Shown: positions 49,205 through 58,201, numbered from the stretch's first letter. The stretch is DNA of 64,000 bases from Oscillospiraceae bacterium (GCA_017458065.1 JAFTGD010000034.1:41402-105401); one strand, 5' to 3'. Numbers and translations: made by a program. Notes: a model not told the origin generated them from the sequence alone.

Positions 49205-50389
49205 TTATGGTTTCCGTCCGATCTCCTCGATGAAGTCCGCGGCTCCCTTCGGGCCGGAGCATGCGAGGAAGTCCTCGCGCATGGCCGCGGCGGCCTGTCT
49301 GACCGCCCGGTCCGCAAGCAGGGCCGTCACGGCCTCGCGGATTGCGTCAGGGCTGTCGGCTTCCGCCCTGGTCAGGATTCTTCCCGCTCCCATCTCGGTC
49401 ACGCGGCGCGCGACCGCCTGCTGCTCGCCGGAGAGCGGGAACAGCAGCTCGGGCACGCCCATGTACAGGCCCTCGGAGGCGCTGTTCATCCCACAGTGGG
49501 TGATAAACAGATCGGTCTCCGCCAGGACCTGCATCTGGTCCACATAGGCCTCCACCCGCACGTTCTGCGGAAGGGGCTCCAGCTGCTCCGCGTCAAAGGC
49601 CTTGCCGCAGGAGATCAGCACCTCTACCTGCTCGTTCTGCAGGGCCCGGATGCAATTGCGGTAAAACTCGGGATGAGAATTGATCACCGTCCCGAGAGAG
49701 ATGTAGATCTTCGGCCGGGCGTTCTCTTCCCGGCGGGGCTCCACGGCTTTCACCGAGGGCCCGACAAAGCGGTAATGCGTTTTGTCGAAGGTTTCGGCGC
49801 AGGGCTGAAAGCGCTCGGAGGTATAGACGATGGTATCGGTGTCGTTCTTGTTCTGGACAATGTCCAGCGCGCTCTTCACTTGGTAGCCCAGGGGGCGCAG
49901 CTTCCGCATCGAGGCGTTCAGCAGGGGCAGCCCCAGGATCATATCCGCCATCTCGGCGGCGCTGTACTTCATATACTTGCTGGAATACTGGTTGAAGGCA
50001 AAAGTCGTCGTGGAGCAGACCATGGGGAGATGGTGCTTTTGCGCCGTCAGCTTGCCCCAGAAGCAGGCGGAATCTGACACCAGCAGGTCCGGCCGAAACG
50101 AACGGACATCCTCCGTCAGCATCCCGTCCATCCGGCCGGTGGTCTCAAAGGACTGGATCGACATCTCCGTCGTGGAGACTTTGCGGAGCTTTTTTTCACT
50201 TCTGGCGCTCAGCGGCGGAAGAAAGCGGTCGCAGGGGGCAAACACCGCGCCCGTGTCTTCTATTTTACCACGGAATTCCTCAAAGGAATAATAACGGATT
50301 TCATGACCGCGGCGGACCAGCTCCCGTACCACCTCGACGGTCGGGTTGGTGTGTCCGTACGCCGGGATGCAAAACCACATGATTCTCAT
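49205..50389 (-). CDS. macrolide-family (MGT/YjiC-like) glycosyltransferase
   Basis: GT1-family protein of 394 residues. It opens WFCIPAYGHTNPTVEVVRELVRRGHE, and its donor-binding half has YISLGTV, FITHCGMNSASEGLYMGVPELLFPLSGEQQAVA, the GT1 HCG...E..Q signature for UDP-sugar. Members attach sugars to macrolides, flavonoids or lipids. The XRE-AbrB regulator gene overlaps its start by 4 bp, so it is likely under that regulator. Acceptor unknown; drug inactivation is one possibility. Confidence 0.88.
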   Translation of the reverse strand: MRIMWFCIPAYGHTNPTVEVVRELVRRGHEIRYYSFEEFRGKIEDTGAVFAPCDRFLPPLSARSEKKLRKVSTTEMSIQSFETTGRMDGMLTEDVRSFRPDLLVSDSACFWGKLTAQKHHLPMVCSTTTFAFNQYSSKYMKYSAAEMADMILGLPLLNASMRKLRPLGYQVKSALDIVQNKNDTDTIVYTSERFQPCAETFDKTHYRFVGPSVKAVEPRREENARPKIYISLGTVINSHPEFYRNCIRALQNEQVEVLISCGKAFDAEQLEPLPQNVRVEAYVDQMQVLAETDLFITHCGMNSASEGLYMGVPELLFPLSGEQQAVARRVTEMGAGRILTRAEADSPDAIREAVTALLADRAVRQAAAAMREDFLACSGPKGAADFIEEIGRKP

Positions 50390-50802
50390 TCTGTCTTCCC
50401 CTCCTGCATCTGGTTTGCCACTTCAAGAAAGAATTTGGCGTCCACCAGCGCCAGACCCCGCTGTTCATCGCCCAACACCATCAGGCTGTCGCCCGGTCGG
50501 ATGCCGAAAATGCGCCTGGCCTTGACCGGGATCACGATCTGGCCCTTCTCCCCGACGGTAACCGTACCGAACACATATTTCCCCTTCATCGGCTCCGGTA
50601 CCGCCTGCAGATCGGTGTGGAGCAGGTCGTCCAGGCTGATCTCAAAGAGCTCGGCGATCTGGTCACAGTGCAGCACATCAGGGATGCTCTCCCCGTTCTC
50701 CCACTTGGCCAGGGTCTGGCGGCTGACTTTGATTTTCTCCGCCAGCGCCTCCTGCGAGAGGTTCGCCTTCCTGCGCAAAAACATCAGGTTCTTACTGATC
50801 AT
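50386..50802 (-). CDS. XRE helix-turn-helix + SpoVT/AbrB-like regulator
   Basis: Protein of 138 residues starting MISKNLMFLRRK. Residues 1-60 form an XRE domain (NLSQEALAEKIKVSRQTLAKWENGESIPD); residues 75-115 form a swapped-hairpin AbrB domain (VTVGEKGQIVIPVKARRIFGIRPGDSLMVLGDE). The combination of two DNA-binding folds in one chain is a known clostridial layout. It overlaps the glycosyltransferase gene (ATGA) and probably autoregulates the pair. Confidence 0.9.
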   Translation of the reverse strand: MISKNLMFLRRKANLSQEALAEKIKVSRQTLAKWENGESIPDVLHCDQIAELFEISLDDLLHTDLQAVPEPMKGKYVFGTVTVGEKGQIVIPVKARRIFGIRPGDSLMVLGDEQRGLALVDAKFFLEVANQMQEGKTE

Positions 50803-50873
50803 ACTTTTCCCACCTTTCCTACTTGCTGCATTATACCAGCGCACCGGGCAGAGTGCCAGCAAGCTCCTTTAAC

Positions 50874-50911
50874 AAAAATGCCGCGATCCGGTAAAAGATC
50901 GTGGCATTTTT
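50874..50911. terminator. terminator of the YkvA-family gene
   Basis: 15-nt arms AAAAATGCCGCGATC / GATCGTGGCATTTTT with one G-T type mismatch and T-runs at both ends. Confidence 0.75.
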
Positions 50912-50938
50912 CAATTACATATCTTGTTTTGCCTTCGC

Positions 50939-51346
50939 TCAGACGGTTTCCTCCGGCTTTCCGTTCTCCGCGCGCCACTGGGCGTAGGCGTTGAGTTCCG
51001 GCTCGTCGATCAGGAAAGCGGCGGCAAACACCGCGAGATCGTCGGCATATCCCACAACCGGGATATCGTCCGGGATGAGATCCTTGCCTTTCAGGAGATA
51101 GATGATGGCGGCCACAAGGGATGCGATCACTTTGGGGGAGACCGCGGTATACTCTCTTGTGATGTAGCTGCGGATCATGGAGATCATCAGCGGCACTCTG
51201 GAGAGGGCTTCCCCGGCGACCGGGATTTCCTTGATTTTTGCTTCAAACTGCCGGAGCAGTTCCTCCAGCTTGCCCGGGTCCCTGATCAGCTGTTCCGCCT
51301 GTTCGGTAAACGCCTGAAGCGCTTCTTTTGCTTTTTCAAGATCCAT
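50939..51346 (-). CDS. YkvA-family (DUF1232) membrane protein
   Basis: Protein of 135 residues starting MDLEKAKEALQAF. An N-terminal helical part precedes the DUF1232 core AAIIYLLKGKDLIPDDIPVVGYADDLAVFAAAF, with its invariant P-D-x-IP-x-x-GY-x-DD pattern. Function of the family is unknown. Monocistronic with its own terminator at 50874-50911. Confidence 0.88.
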   Translation of the reverse strand: MDLEKAKEALQAFTEQAEQLIRDPGKLEELLRQFEAKIKEIPVAGEALSRVPLMISMIRSYITREYTAVSPKVIASLVAAIIYLLKGKDLIPDDIPVVGYADDLAVFAAAFLIDEPELNAYAQWRAENGKPEETV

Positions 51347-51490
51347 ACTGCACAATCCTTTCTAACGTCTTTTATTGCTCTGGTATGATCTATTATACCA
51401 AAAAAGGCCGCTGTATCCAAGAGCCTTTTGAAAACACGCTGTGAACAATGCCGGCACTCCGGACGGAATGCCGACAAGTTGCGTCTTTAT

Positions 51491-52279
51491 TCAGTGCAGG
51501 GCCGGCTTCACCGCCCGCACAAGGAAGAGCGGCGTCGAGGAGAAGTTGAGCTTTTCCTCCTCGGACCAGACCTGCTCCCAGATGCGCTCGTCTGCCGAAG
51601 CCTGCAGCCCCAGCCGTCCCAGTTGCTCCAGATCCCAGGCCGGACGCCGGACATTGGAGAGCGGCATCTGCCGCGCGATCTCTTCCATGGTGTCAAAATT
51701 CTCTCCGATGTTCTCGTCTTTGACGCCCATCCGGGCGGTGTTCTCGCGGTCCCGTTCATAGGCAGCCTGCGCCTGGTCGTCATAGAGATACGCATACCAG
51801 TTGGCGTCAAAGTTGACCATCAGGCCTCCCGGCTTCAGGACCCGCGTCCACTCCGCATAGGCCTGTTCCGGGTGAGGCAGATTCCAGGTCAGGTTGCGGC
51901 TGACGACCGCGTCGAAGCTGCCGTCCGGGAAGACCAGTTCTTCCGCGTTCATCTCCAGAAAGCGGATCTTGTCCGCCAGCGGTCCGGCGTTCTTCCGTGC
52001 CTCGTCCAGCATGGCGGGCGTCAGATCGACCGCCATTACCTCATAGCCAAGCTCGCACAGGAGAATGGCAAAGAAGCCCGGCCCGGTTCCTACTTCGAGG
52101 ACGCGGAGCTTCTCCCCCGCATCGGCAGGAAGGGCCTTTTGGATTTCGTTCTGTAGAACACTTTTCCACTTCTGCCGCTGCCCGGTGGCAAGCTCGATCT
52201 GATTCACTTCCGAATACCCAGGGGCCCTCCCGGTCCAGTACGTTCTGTTTTCGTGTAATAGCCCTTTATGTTCTGCCAT
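51491..52279 (-). CDS. class I SAM-dependent methyltransferase
   Basis: Protein of 262 residues with LRVLEVGTGPGFFAILLCELGYEVMAVDLTPAMLDEAR (motif I and the acidic loop), then SFDAVVSRNLTWNLPHPEQAYAEWTRVLKPGGLMV (motifs II-III). It is of the UbiE/Methyltransf_11 type acting on a small molecule. The N-terminal RTYWTGRAPGYS segment is typical of this branch. The substrate is not inferable; no linked pathway gene. Confidence 0.88.
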   Translation of the reverse strand: MAEHKGLLHENRTYWTGRAPGYSEVNQIELATGQRQKWKSVLQNEIQKALPADAGEKLRVLEVGTGPGFFAILLCELGYEVMAVDLTPAMLDEARKNAGPLADKIRFLEMNAEELVFPDGSFDAVVSRNLTWNLPHPEQAYAEWTRVLKPGGLMVNFDANWYAYLYDDQAQAAYERDRENTARMGVKDENIGENFDTMEEIARQMPLSNVRRPAWDLEQLGRLGLQASADERIWEQVWSEEEKLNFSSTPLFLVRAVKPALH

Positions 52280-52763
52280 ATGTCACGGTTTCGCTTTCCC
52301 GACGGCCCTGAACATCTGATCGTTTGAGATCTCGGTCGTCAATATTTTATCGACAGTACTCTTATTGGAATATCATAATCCCTTCGGCGGGAGCGCACAA
52401 GCCCCCTGGAGATCAAATTTTCCTGATTTCATAAAATGAAAGCCCGCCGAAAGACCAAAACGGCGGGCCTTCAAGGAGAGGTGTTGGCTGCAGGTTTGTC
52501 TCCTGAGGGGAAGAAGACAATCGGATTGAGGGGAATCCGTGCAGCCTCAAAGCATCTGATCTGTGCACAGGATAACAGATTGTTTTCCCGGGCACAAGCC
52601 CCCCGGGGGGATAAAATTTTTCTACGCAGCAGCTTTGCGCGTGATCCCCCAGGTTTTTCAGCCGAAATACGCAAAAAACTGCCGGGAATCCGGCTTTCCC
52701 GCCCCTTGCGCCGGGACAAAATCGCGCGTATAATGGGCAAAACAACAGTCTGTGAGGCAACGT
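52280..52763. other. 484-bp gap with hairpin and paired short repeat upstream of the CARF nuclease
   Basis: No gene. A perfect 8-bp hairpin GCCCGCCG / CGGCGGGC lies at 52442-52468, T-rich on the minus-strand side. Two similar ~27-bp copies (52395-52421 and 52592-52620) share GCACAAGCCCCC followed by a G/A-rich step and AAATTTT, 197 bp apart. Confidence 0.5.
52706..52734 (+). promoter_or_regulatory. promoter of the CARF nuclease gene
   Basis: TTGCGC (52706-52711), 17 bp, TATAAT (52729-52734); start codon at 52764, so a leader of only about 22 nt. Confidence 0.6.
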
Positions 52764-53945
52764 ATGGAAACTTTGATCGAACTCTATGACGAGCGGCCGC
52801 TGGAGAACGTCCTCGGGGTCGAGATGTTTCATCCCCGGCGAGTGGTCTATATCTGTCCCGACACCGTCTCCTCCGACCAGGTGCTGCAGCGGAAAATGCG
52901 CGCGTATTTCCGTCACCGCGGTGAGAAGGTCGAGCTGGTGTTCCTCCGCACCAGCGTGTATGATACCGAGGCGATCCTGCGTGTCCTGCGCAAGGCGGTG
53001 AGCCAGTATCCCGACTGCGCCCTGGATATCACCGGCGGGACGGATGCGGTGCTGTTTGCAGCAGGACTTGTCAGCGCCGAGACCGCGATCCCGGTCTTCA
53101 CCTACAGCCGCAAGCAAAACCGCTTCTACAGCATCCGGAACGCCGATTTCGCCTCCAACATTCTATGCGACGTGACCTACAGCGTTGAGGACTGCTTCCT
53201 GATGGCAGGCGGCTCGATGCGGCAGGGGCGCGTGGACAACAGCATCCTCGCCCGCTATCTGGACGACATTGATCCCTTCTTTCAGCTCTATCTGCGAAAC
53301 CGCCGTCCGTGGACCAACATCGTGACCTATATCCAGCGCGTCTCTCCGGCGGATGCAAACGGGGTCTTCTCTCTGGAGGTCTCGGGCGCCTATACGGTGA
53401 AGGGCGAGCGCGCTTCCCGTATCTCCGCCCCGGAGCAGGCCCTGCGGGATCTGGAAGAAATCGGCTTTCTGTCGGAGCTCCGGATCGATCCGGAGCAGTC
53501 GGTGTCCTTCCGCTTTCGGGATGCCCAGATCCGGGCCTGGCTCCGTGATGTCGGCAGCGTTCTGGAGCTGTATGTCTACAAGGCCTGTCTGGACTCCGGT
53601 CTTTTCCACGACGTGATCACCAGCGCCGTCGTCGACTGGGAAGCCAGCGGCAAGCAGAACGCCGTGACCAATGAGCTGGATGTCATGTGTACCCGCGGCG
53701 TCACGCCGGTCTTCATCAGCTGCAAGACCTGTGACGTCAAGACCGAGGCGCTCAACGAGCTTGCCATCCTGCGCGACCGCTTCGGCGGCAAGATTGCCAA
53801 AGCCGCCATCGTCACCGCCGAAAAGGGCGGCGCCGCCATGCGCAACCGCGCTTCCGAGCTCGGCATCGACGTCATCGACCTGAACGATCTCATCCATGAC
53901 CGGACCGCCATGCGCCTGCGCAACCTGATGCGGAGTGTGAAGTAA
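52764..53945 (+). CDS. Card1/Can2-like DUF1887 CARF-domain nuclease
   Basis: Protein of 393 residues. Residues 1-145 form a CARF Rossmann domain with the ligand motif DITGGTDAVLFAAG (88-101); the middle (150-260) is a winged-helix-like linker. The C-terminus (264-376) is a PD-(D/E)XK nuclease: Glu268 (GSVLELYVY), Asp306 (NELDVM) and Lys321 (VFISCKTC), then ELAILRDRFGGK, the same order as the cyclic-oligoadenylate-activated nuclease Card1. In type III CRISPR systems such enzymes are switched on by cyclic oligoadenylate, but no Cas10, Cas7 or repeat array is in this window. Start ATG 52764 preferred to GTG 52752. Complete, single gene. Confidence 0.85.
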   Translation: METLIELYDERPLENVLGVEMFHPRRVVYICPDTVSSDQVLQRKMRAYFRHRGEKVELVFLRTSVYDTEAILRVLRKAVSQYPDCALDITGGTDAVLFAAGLVSAETAIPVFTYSRKQNRFYSIRNADFASNILCDVTYSVEDCFLMAGGSMRQGRVDNSILARYLDDIDPFFQLYLRNRRPWTNIVTYIQRVSPADANGVFSLEVSGAYTVKGERASRISAPEQALRDLEEIGFLSELRIDPEQSVSFRFRDAQIRAWLRDVGSVLELYVYKACLDSGLFHDVITSAVVDWEASGKQNAVTNELDVMCTRGVTPVFISCKTCDVKTEALNELAILRDRFGGKIAKAAIVTAEKGGAAMRNRASELGIDVIDLNDLIHDRTAMRLRNLMRSVK

Positions 53946-53974
53946 TCCGTTTTCAAACCCTGCAGAGGAATTGA

Positions 53975-54020
53975 AAAACAGTGTGGAGCAGTGATCAAAA
54001 TGCGCTCCACACTGTTTTTT
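53975..54020 (+). terminator. intrinsic terminator of the CARF nuclease gene
   Basis: 15-bp perfect arms AAAACAGTGTGGAGC and GCTCCACACTGTTTT, then more T. Confidence 0.85.
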
Positions 54021-54051
54021 TGGTCTTGGGGTCTGTTCTGTTCTTCCTTTT

Positions 54052-54642
54052 TTACTTCAGAGGCAAAACCGGCTTCTGCATTGCGGTGTTCAGCAGGATG
54101 GCCAGACCGGAATACAGCAGATACACGCCGAGGATCACGAGCCCGATGGAACCGATCAGACCGAAGAGCTGGCCGAAGCCCGCGTTCATGGCCGCGAGAG
54201 CCAGGAAACCGACAGCGCCGCACCAGACGCCTGTGGCCGCCATTTTGCTCTGAAAGTGCGCCAGCCAGCCTGCAAAAAGAAGAATCACGCCGGCGGCCAG
54301 ATAGACCCACTTGTCGATGGCATAACTGCTCATGAGAAGCTCAGGGGACGCAGCGCTTCCGGCGTTGAGCATGGTGAGAGCAATGATGCCGCGTACAAAG
54401 TTCTGACCCATGAGCACACCGCTCAAGATAGAATTGAGCGTGGCGTCTACAAACTCGCCGTTCTTGAACATGAAAACGATGCAGATCAAGAGCACGGGGA
54501 ACGCAGCCAGCAGCCAGGGCAGAGCATAAATGATCGCATCGGAGGAGGCCTTCCCGAACATGATGGGGATCTGCGCAAAAATGAGAAGCGCAATGATCAT
54601 ATTGCAGGCCGGAATAGAGGAGGCAATCGGTTTGTTTTCCAT
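54052..54642 (-). CDS. six-span membrane protein, weakly GPR1/FUN34/YaaH-like
   Basis: Protein of 196 residues with six hydrophobic helices and short loops, the size and topology of acetate/succinate channels of the YaaH family, but the diagnostic N-P-A-P-L-G-L-x-x-F motif is not evident. It follows the OYE-type gene by 11 bp as the last member of the decarboxylase-flavoenzyme operon, so it may move a small carboxylate substrate or product. Function unproven. Confidence 0.6.
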   Translation of the reverse strand: MENKPIASSIPACNMIIALLIFAQIPIMFGKASSDAIIYALPWLLAAFPVLLICIVFMFKNGEFVDATLNSILSGVLMGQNFVRGIIALTMLNAGSAASPELLMSSYAIDKWVYLAAGVILLFAGWLAHFQSKMAATGVWCGAVGFLALAAMNAGFGQLFGLIGSIGLVILGVYLLYSGLAILLNTAMQKPVLPLK

Positions 54643-54653
54643 AAGGCTCTCCT

Positions 54654-56627
54654 TTACTGCAGCTTGTAAGCCGCTTCGAAAGCCGGATGCAGCGCCTGAG
54701 GTACTCGCTGACCGGCCTTGTCCGCCTCGCCGAGCACGATCACATTGGGCAGATCGGCCAGCTCTTCCTTCAGCGCGTTGACTGAACGCACGCCGAGGCT
54801 CATGACCACCGCGTCGCAGGGCAGCTCGATCTGATAACCGGCGGTATCCTCGATCAGCACGCTGTCCTTGCGGATCTCCGCCAGCTTGTGACCGGGCATC
54901 GGGCGGACGCCGGACTGAGCGGTGAGCGCTTCCTCGTCCATCAGCAGCAGCTGGAACGCACCGAAACCGACGGCGGGCATCATGTCGATGTTGGTGACCT
55001 CGTTGCCGTGCTCCTGCAGGAACTCGGCCGTCTCCATGCCGGTGAGCCCGGCGCCTGCCACGACCACCTTTTTCCCACTGAGCTTCACCTGCTCGCGCAG
55101 GATCTGCGGAACGGTGTACACGTTATCCCCGTCGATGCCCTTGATGCTGCGGGGCATGATCGGTGCAGAACCGGTGCAGAGGAAGACGGTATAAGGATTC
55201 ATGGCGCGGATCTCATCGGCGGTAACCTCGGTGTTCAGGCGAATATCCACGTTCAGATCCTTGAGCTGCTTTTCCGCCCAGTGCTTGAAGTTTGCCATCT
55301 TGCCGCGCTTGGGGGGCAGAGAGGCCAGGTACATCTGACCGCCCAGCTGGTCGCCCTTCTCGAAGAGCGTCACGTCGAACTCGCGCTGGGCCAGGATCAG
55401 AGCCGCTTCCATGCCGGCGGGGCCTCCGCCGACCACAACAGCCTTGCGGCCCGCGCCGTCCTTCTTCGGCTCGCCGTACAGTGTCTCCTGACCCATGTAA
55501 GGGTTAATGGAGCAGAAGGCATGGCTCTCGCCGGTGCAGAGGGTGTTGCCTGCGGTCTCGAAGCAGTACATGCAGCCGGTGCACTTGCGGATATCGTCAC
55601 AGCGGCCTTCCAGCGCCTTGACGCCCCACTCGGGATCGGCCAGCCAGGAGCGGCCCATGGAGATGAAATCGATCTTGCCCTCGGCGATCGTCTGATCACA
55701 GAACTCCGGATCGCGGAACACGGAGGTCGCCGCCACGGGGATGGAGACATGCTTTTTGATCTCGGCGGCCAGGGGCAGCTTCCAGCCCTGCTGGTAGGAG
55801 GTGGGCTCCACGATGGTGTTGCCTGTGAAGTGGGTGCCGGAGGAGACGTTGATGAGGTTGACGCCCGCCTTCTCACAGGCTGCTGCGATCTGGGAGGATT
55901 CCTCAACGGTAGTTCCCTTGCGGATGCCCACAACATCCAGGAATTCGCTGCTGCTCAAGCGGACGGAGATGGGATAATCCGGACCGCAGGCATCACGGAT
56001 GGCGGCGATGATCTCCAGCAGGAAGCGCATGCGGTTCTCCAGACTCCCGCCGTACTCGTCGGTACGGAAATTGTCGTTGGCGCTGAGGAACTGATGGATC
56101 AGATAGCCGTGTCCGGCGTGGATTTCCACACCGTCCATACCGGCCTTCTGTGCGCGGACGGCGCCGGCCGCGAAGTCCTTCACCAGAGAATGGATCTCGT
56201 CAACCGTCAGGGCGCGGGTGGGCTCCGGCGCGATCCGGCTGGGGCCCGCGACAGAGGACACCAGCATGTCCGTGTTGGGGTTGATGACCAGATGGGCCTC
56301 ACGGCCGGGGTGATGGAGCTGGGCAAAAATCTTTGTGCCGTACTGATGGATGGTGTCGGCGAGCTTTTTAAAGCTGGGGATCATGTCGTCATTGGACAGA
56401 GAGAGCTGATCGTACTCGCAGACGCCATGGACGTCGTTGACGCGGGTGACTTCCGTAATGATAAGGCCCGCCCCGCCGGCTGCCCGCTGACGGTAGAACT
56501 CGATGAACTCATCGGAGGCGATACCGCTGTGATCGCCCACGCCTACGCCCATGGCCGTCATGACCAGACGGTTTTTGATTTCCAGATTGCCGATACGGCC
56601 TTTTGCACCAATATGTTCAAATGCCAT
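54654..56627 (-). CDS. OYE-family NADH:flavin oxidoreductase / 2-enoate reductase-like flavoenzyme (second)
   Basis: Protein of 657 residues with the same three-part plan as the enzyme at 2716-4776. FMN barrel: VEIHAGHGYLIHQFLS and YGGSLENRM. [4Fe-4S] set: CTGCMYCFETAG and a later CSINP. FAD/NAD half: VVVGGGPAGMEAALIL, VVVAGAGLTGMETAEFL. It lies 3 bp after the decarboxylase-family gene and shares its promoter. Likely reduces an enone or enoate intermediate. The two paralogues are clearly different enzymes. Confidence 0.88.
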   Translation of the reverse strand: MAFEHIGAKGRIGNLEIKNRLVMTAMGVGVGDHSGIASDEFIEFYRQRAAGGAGLIITEVTRVNDVHGVCEYDQLSLSNDDMIPSFKKLADTIHQYGTKIFAQLHHPGREAHLVINPNTDMLVSSVAGPSRIAPEPTRALTVDEIHSLVKDFAAGAVRAQKAGMDGVEIHAGHGYLIHQFLSANDNFRTDEYGGSLENRMRFLLEIIAAIRDACGPDYPISVRLSSSEFLDVVGIRKGTTVEESSQIAAACEKAGVNLINVSSGTHFTGNTIVEPTSYQQGWKLPLAAEIKKHVSIPVAATSVFRDPEFCDQTIAEGKIDFISMGRSWLADPEWGVKALEGRCDDIRKCTGCMYCFETAGNTLCTGESHAFCSINPYMGQETLYGEPKKDGAGRKAVVVGGGPAGMEAALILAQREFDVTLFEKGDQLGGQMYLASLPPKRGKMANFKHWAEKQLKDLNVDIRLNTEVTADEIRAMNPYTVFLCTGSAPIMPRSIKGIDGDNVYTVPQILREQVKLSGKKVVVAGAGLTGMETAEFLQEHGNEVTNIDMMPAVGFGAFQLLLMDEEALTAQSGVRPMPGHKLAEIRKDSVLIEDTAGYQIELPCDAVVMSLGVRSVNALKEELADLPNVIVLGEADKAGQRVPQALHPAFEAAYKLQ

Positions 56628-56630
56628 TTT

Positions 56631-57470
56631 TTAACCCTCCTGAATCAGACTCATGTTGTCATAGCGGGTGACCAGCAGCTTCTCAATGTTCCCGGCGGCG
56701 GGAATGACCTCCGCCAGCTGCAGATCTTTGATCTCAATGTCGTTTTCGCTGAACGCGCCGCCCATGTTCTCAAAGACCGGGAAGTGGCCCCAGGCGTCGT
56801 TTTCGGAGGACTGGAGGCGCACCGTGACCTCGCCCTGCTCCCAAGTGCGGTAGGTGTACTCGGCAATGTTCGTGTAGAGATTGATCTGCCGGAACACGTC
56901 GTAGCCGCTGCCGTCCGGGGCGATCACGGGCTGGGCGTAGAAGCTCATACCGCCGGACCTTCCGCCGGGTTCATTGCCCTGGTAGCACATACCTGCCATG
57001 GGATTGTTGTACTGGCCCAGCTTGATGGACACGTCCAGCAGCGTCACGCCATAGCGGCTGACCGTGGCGCGGGCGCGATCGCCGTCGCGCTCAATGCGGA
57101 TGCAGTCGTCGCTCTCGCAGATTTTCTTGGGCAGACCGAAGCGCTCCCGGCCGCCCACGGTAGCGTCCACCGCTCCCGGGCCGCTGAGCAGGAAGGCCAC
57201 GGGGAACAGACCGATCTGGCCGTTGTAGTTAGCGTAGACGCCGATCATCGCTTCCTTATAGGGCGCGCAGAAGGCGGGCTTGTTGATCTCGACCACATAG
57301 CCGGAGACCAGCGGGAAAGCCGGCTCCAGCGGTTCGGGCAGCACCTGGGCGATCGCGGCCAGGTCGCTGCGGAAGGTGAAGTAAAGGCCCTTCTCATCCC
57401 CCATCAGGGAGACGGGATTCAGGACGGCCTTTTCCGGCGGGAGAAGAATTTTTGCTTTTTCCATCATCAT
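56631..57470 (-). CDS. acetoacetate-decarboxylase-family enzyme
   Basis: Protein of 279 residues; three ATGs in a row at 57470, 57467 and 57464 follow AGAAAGGAAC. The Schiff-base lysine pair sits at Lys115-Lys116 in RFGLPKKICES, the same numbering as clostridial acetoacetate decarboxylase, with an acidic residue in EAMIGVYANY (Glu73) nearby. Members decarboxylate beta-keto acids or act as aldolase/dehydratases. First gene of the operon decarboxylase-flavoenzyme-membrane protein, controlled by the promoter/operator at 57515-57598. Confidence 0.88.
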   Translation of the reverse strand: MMMEKAKILLPPEKAVLNPVSLMGDEKGLYFTFRSDLAAIAQVLPEPLEPAFPLVSGYVVEINKPAFCAPYKEAMIGVYANYNGQIGLFPVAFLLSGPGAVDATVGGRERFGLPKKICESDDCIRIERDGDRARATVSRYGVTLLDVSIKLGQYNNPMAGMCYQGNEPGGRSGGMSFYAQPVIAPDGSGYDVFRQINLYTNIAEYTYRTWEQGEVTVRLQSSENDAWGHFPVFENMGGAFSENDIEIKDLQLAEVIPAAGNIEKLLVTRYDNMSLIQEG

Positions 57471-57514
57471 GTTCCTTTCTGCTGTTGCGTTCATTCTGGC
57501 TTGTCGTTGCAATC

Positions 57515-57598
57515 TGTAACGGATTGTGCTATTATTTTAGCAAATCCAAGCCATTCATCAAGACGGTGTAACGTATCAGATGGACGGATTTTGTAACG
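57515..57598 (-). promoter_or_regulatory. promoter with 25-bp-spaced CGTTACA direct repeats (regulon copy 1)
   Basis: Minus strand TTGATG (57561-57556), 16 bp, TAAAAT (57539-57534). Upstream of the -35 two CGTTACA boxes lie at 57598-57592 and 57573-57567, exactly 25 bp apart; a third (57521-57515) lies beyond the -10. The first pair and the spacing to -10 are repeated at 61664-61728. Confidence 0.7.
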
Positions 57599-57622
57599 GC
57601 GATCTATCAGGGGGGATTTTTC

Positions 57623-58147
57623 ATGGATAAACGCGTGGAAGAGAATACCCGCGTCAAAAAAGCGATTACCAGAGCCTTCTTTGCCCTGCTGGAGAACAAA
57701 TCCTTTGAGGAGATCGCCGTCACAGAGATCACAAACAAAGCCAAGGTCTCCCGCATGGCCTATTACCGCAATTTCAATTCCAAGCTGGAGATCCTGGAAT
57801 ACTTCCTTGCGCAGATCTTTGAAATCATGGCCAAAGAGCTGGGCGAGGAGATAGAGTTCTGGACGCTGGAATATGGGCGCGTCTATTACCGCGTCATGAA
57901 AGAGCATCGCGATTCCATTCTCCTTCTGGACAGGCTGGGTTTCTCCGGCCTGATCCTGAACGCCTTCAACGCCACCAACGAGGAGATCGCCGGGGACATG
58001 CCGCGAAGCTCCATTGAGCGCTACAGGCTCTACTACGCGGCCGGCGCGTCGTATAATGCCATGATCTACTGGCTCAAAGGCGGCTGCAAAGAGAGCGCCG
58101 ATGAAATGTCGCGTCACTTCCTGGAGTTTATCGGGATCAAAGAATAG
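57623..58147 (+). CDS. TetR-family regulator, divergent from the decarboxylase operon
   Basis: Protein of 174 residues: TRAFFALLENKSFEEIAVTEITNKAKVSRMAYYRNF is the helix-turn-helix, followed by a TetR_C_33-like ligand domain. Its gene is divergent from the decarboxylase operon, and the shared gap carries the CGTTACA repeats also found before the beta-helix gene, so it is the natural candidate to control both operons. CAGGGGGG precedes the ATG. Confidence 0.88.
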   Translation: MDKRVEENTRVKKAITRAFFALLENKSFEEIAVTEITNKAKVSRMAYYRNFNSKLEILEYFLAQIFEIMAKELGEEIEFWTLEYGRVYYRVMKEHRDSILLLDRLGFSGLILNAFNATNEEIAGDMPRSSIERYRLYYAAGASYNAMIYWLKGGCKESADEMSRHFLEFIGIKE

Positions 58148-58164
58148 ACAGGACGCATCAAAAG

Positions 58165-58192
58165 ACGCAGGTCACACGGCCTGCGTTTTTTT
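58165..58192. terminator. terminator between the TetR gene and the GPH symporter gene
   Basis: Stem ACGCAGG / CCTGCGT, 8-nt loop, then seven T. Confidence 0.8.
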
Positions 58193-58201
58193 GATACGTT
58201 T

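Noticed and set aside
54888-57596. 902-codon open frame on the plus strand
   Set aside because: Mirror frame of the second OYE-type gene and the decarboxylase gene; no motif or ribosome site.
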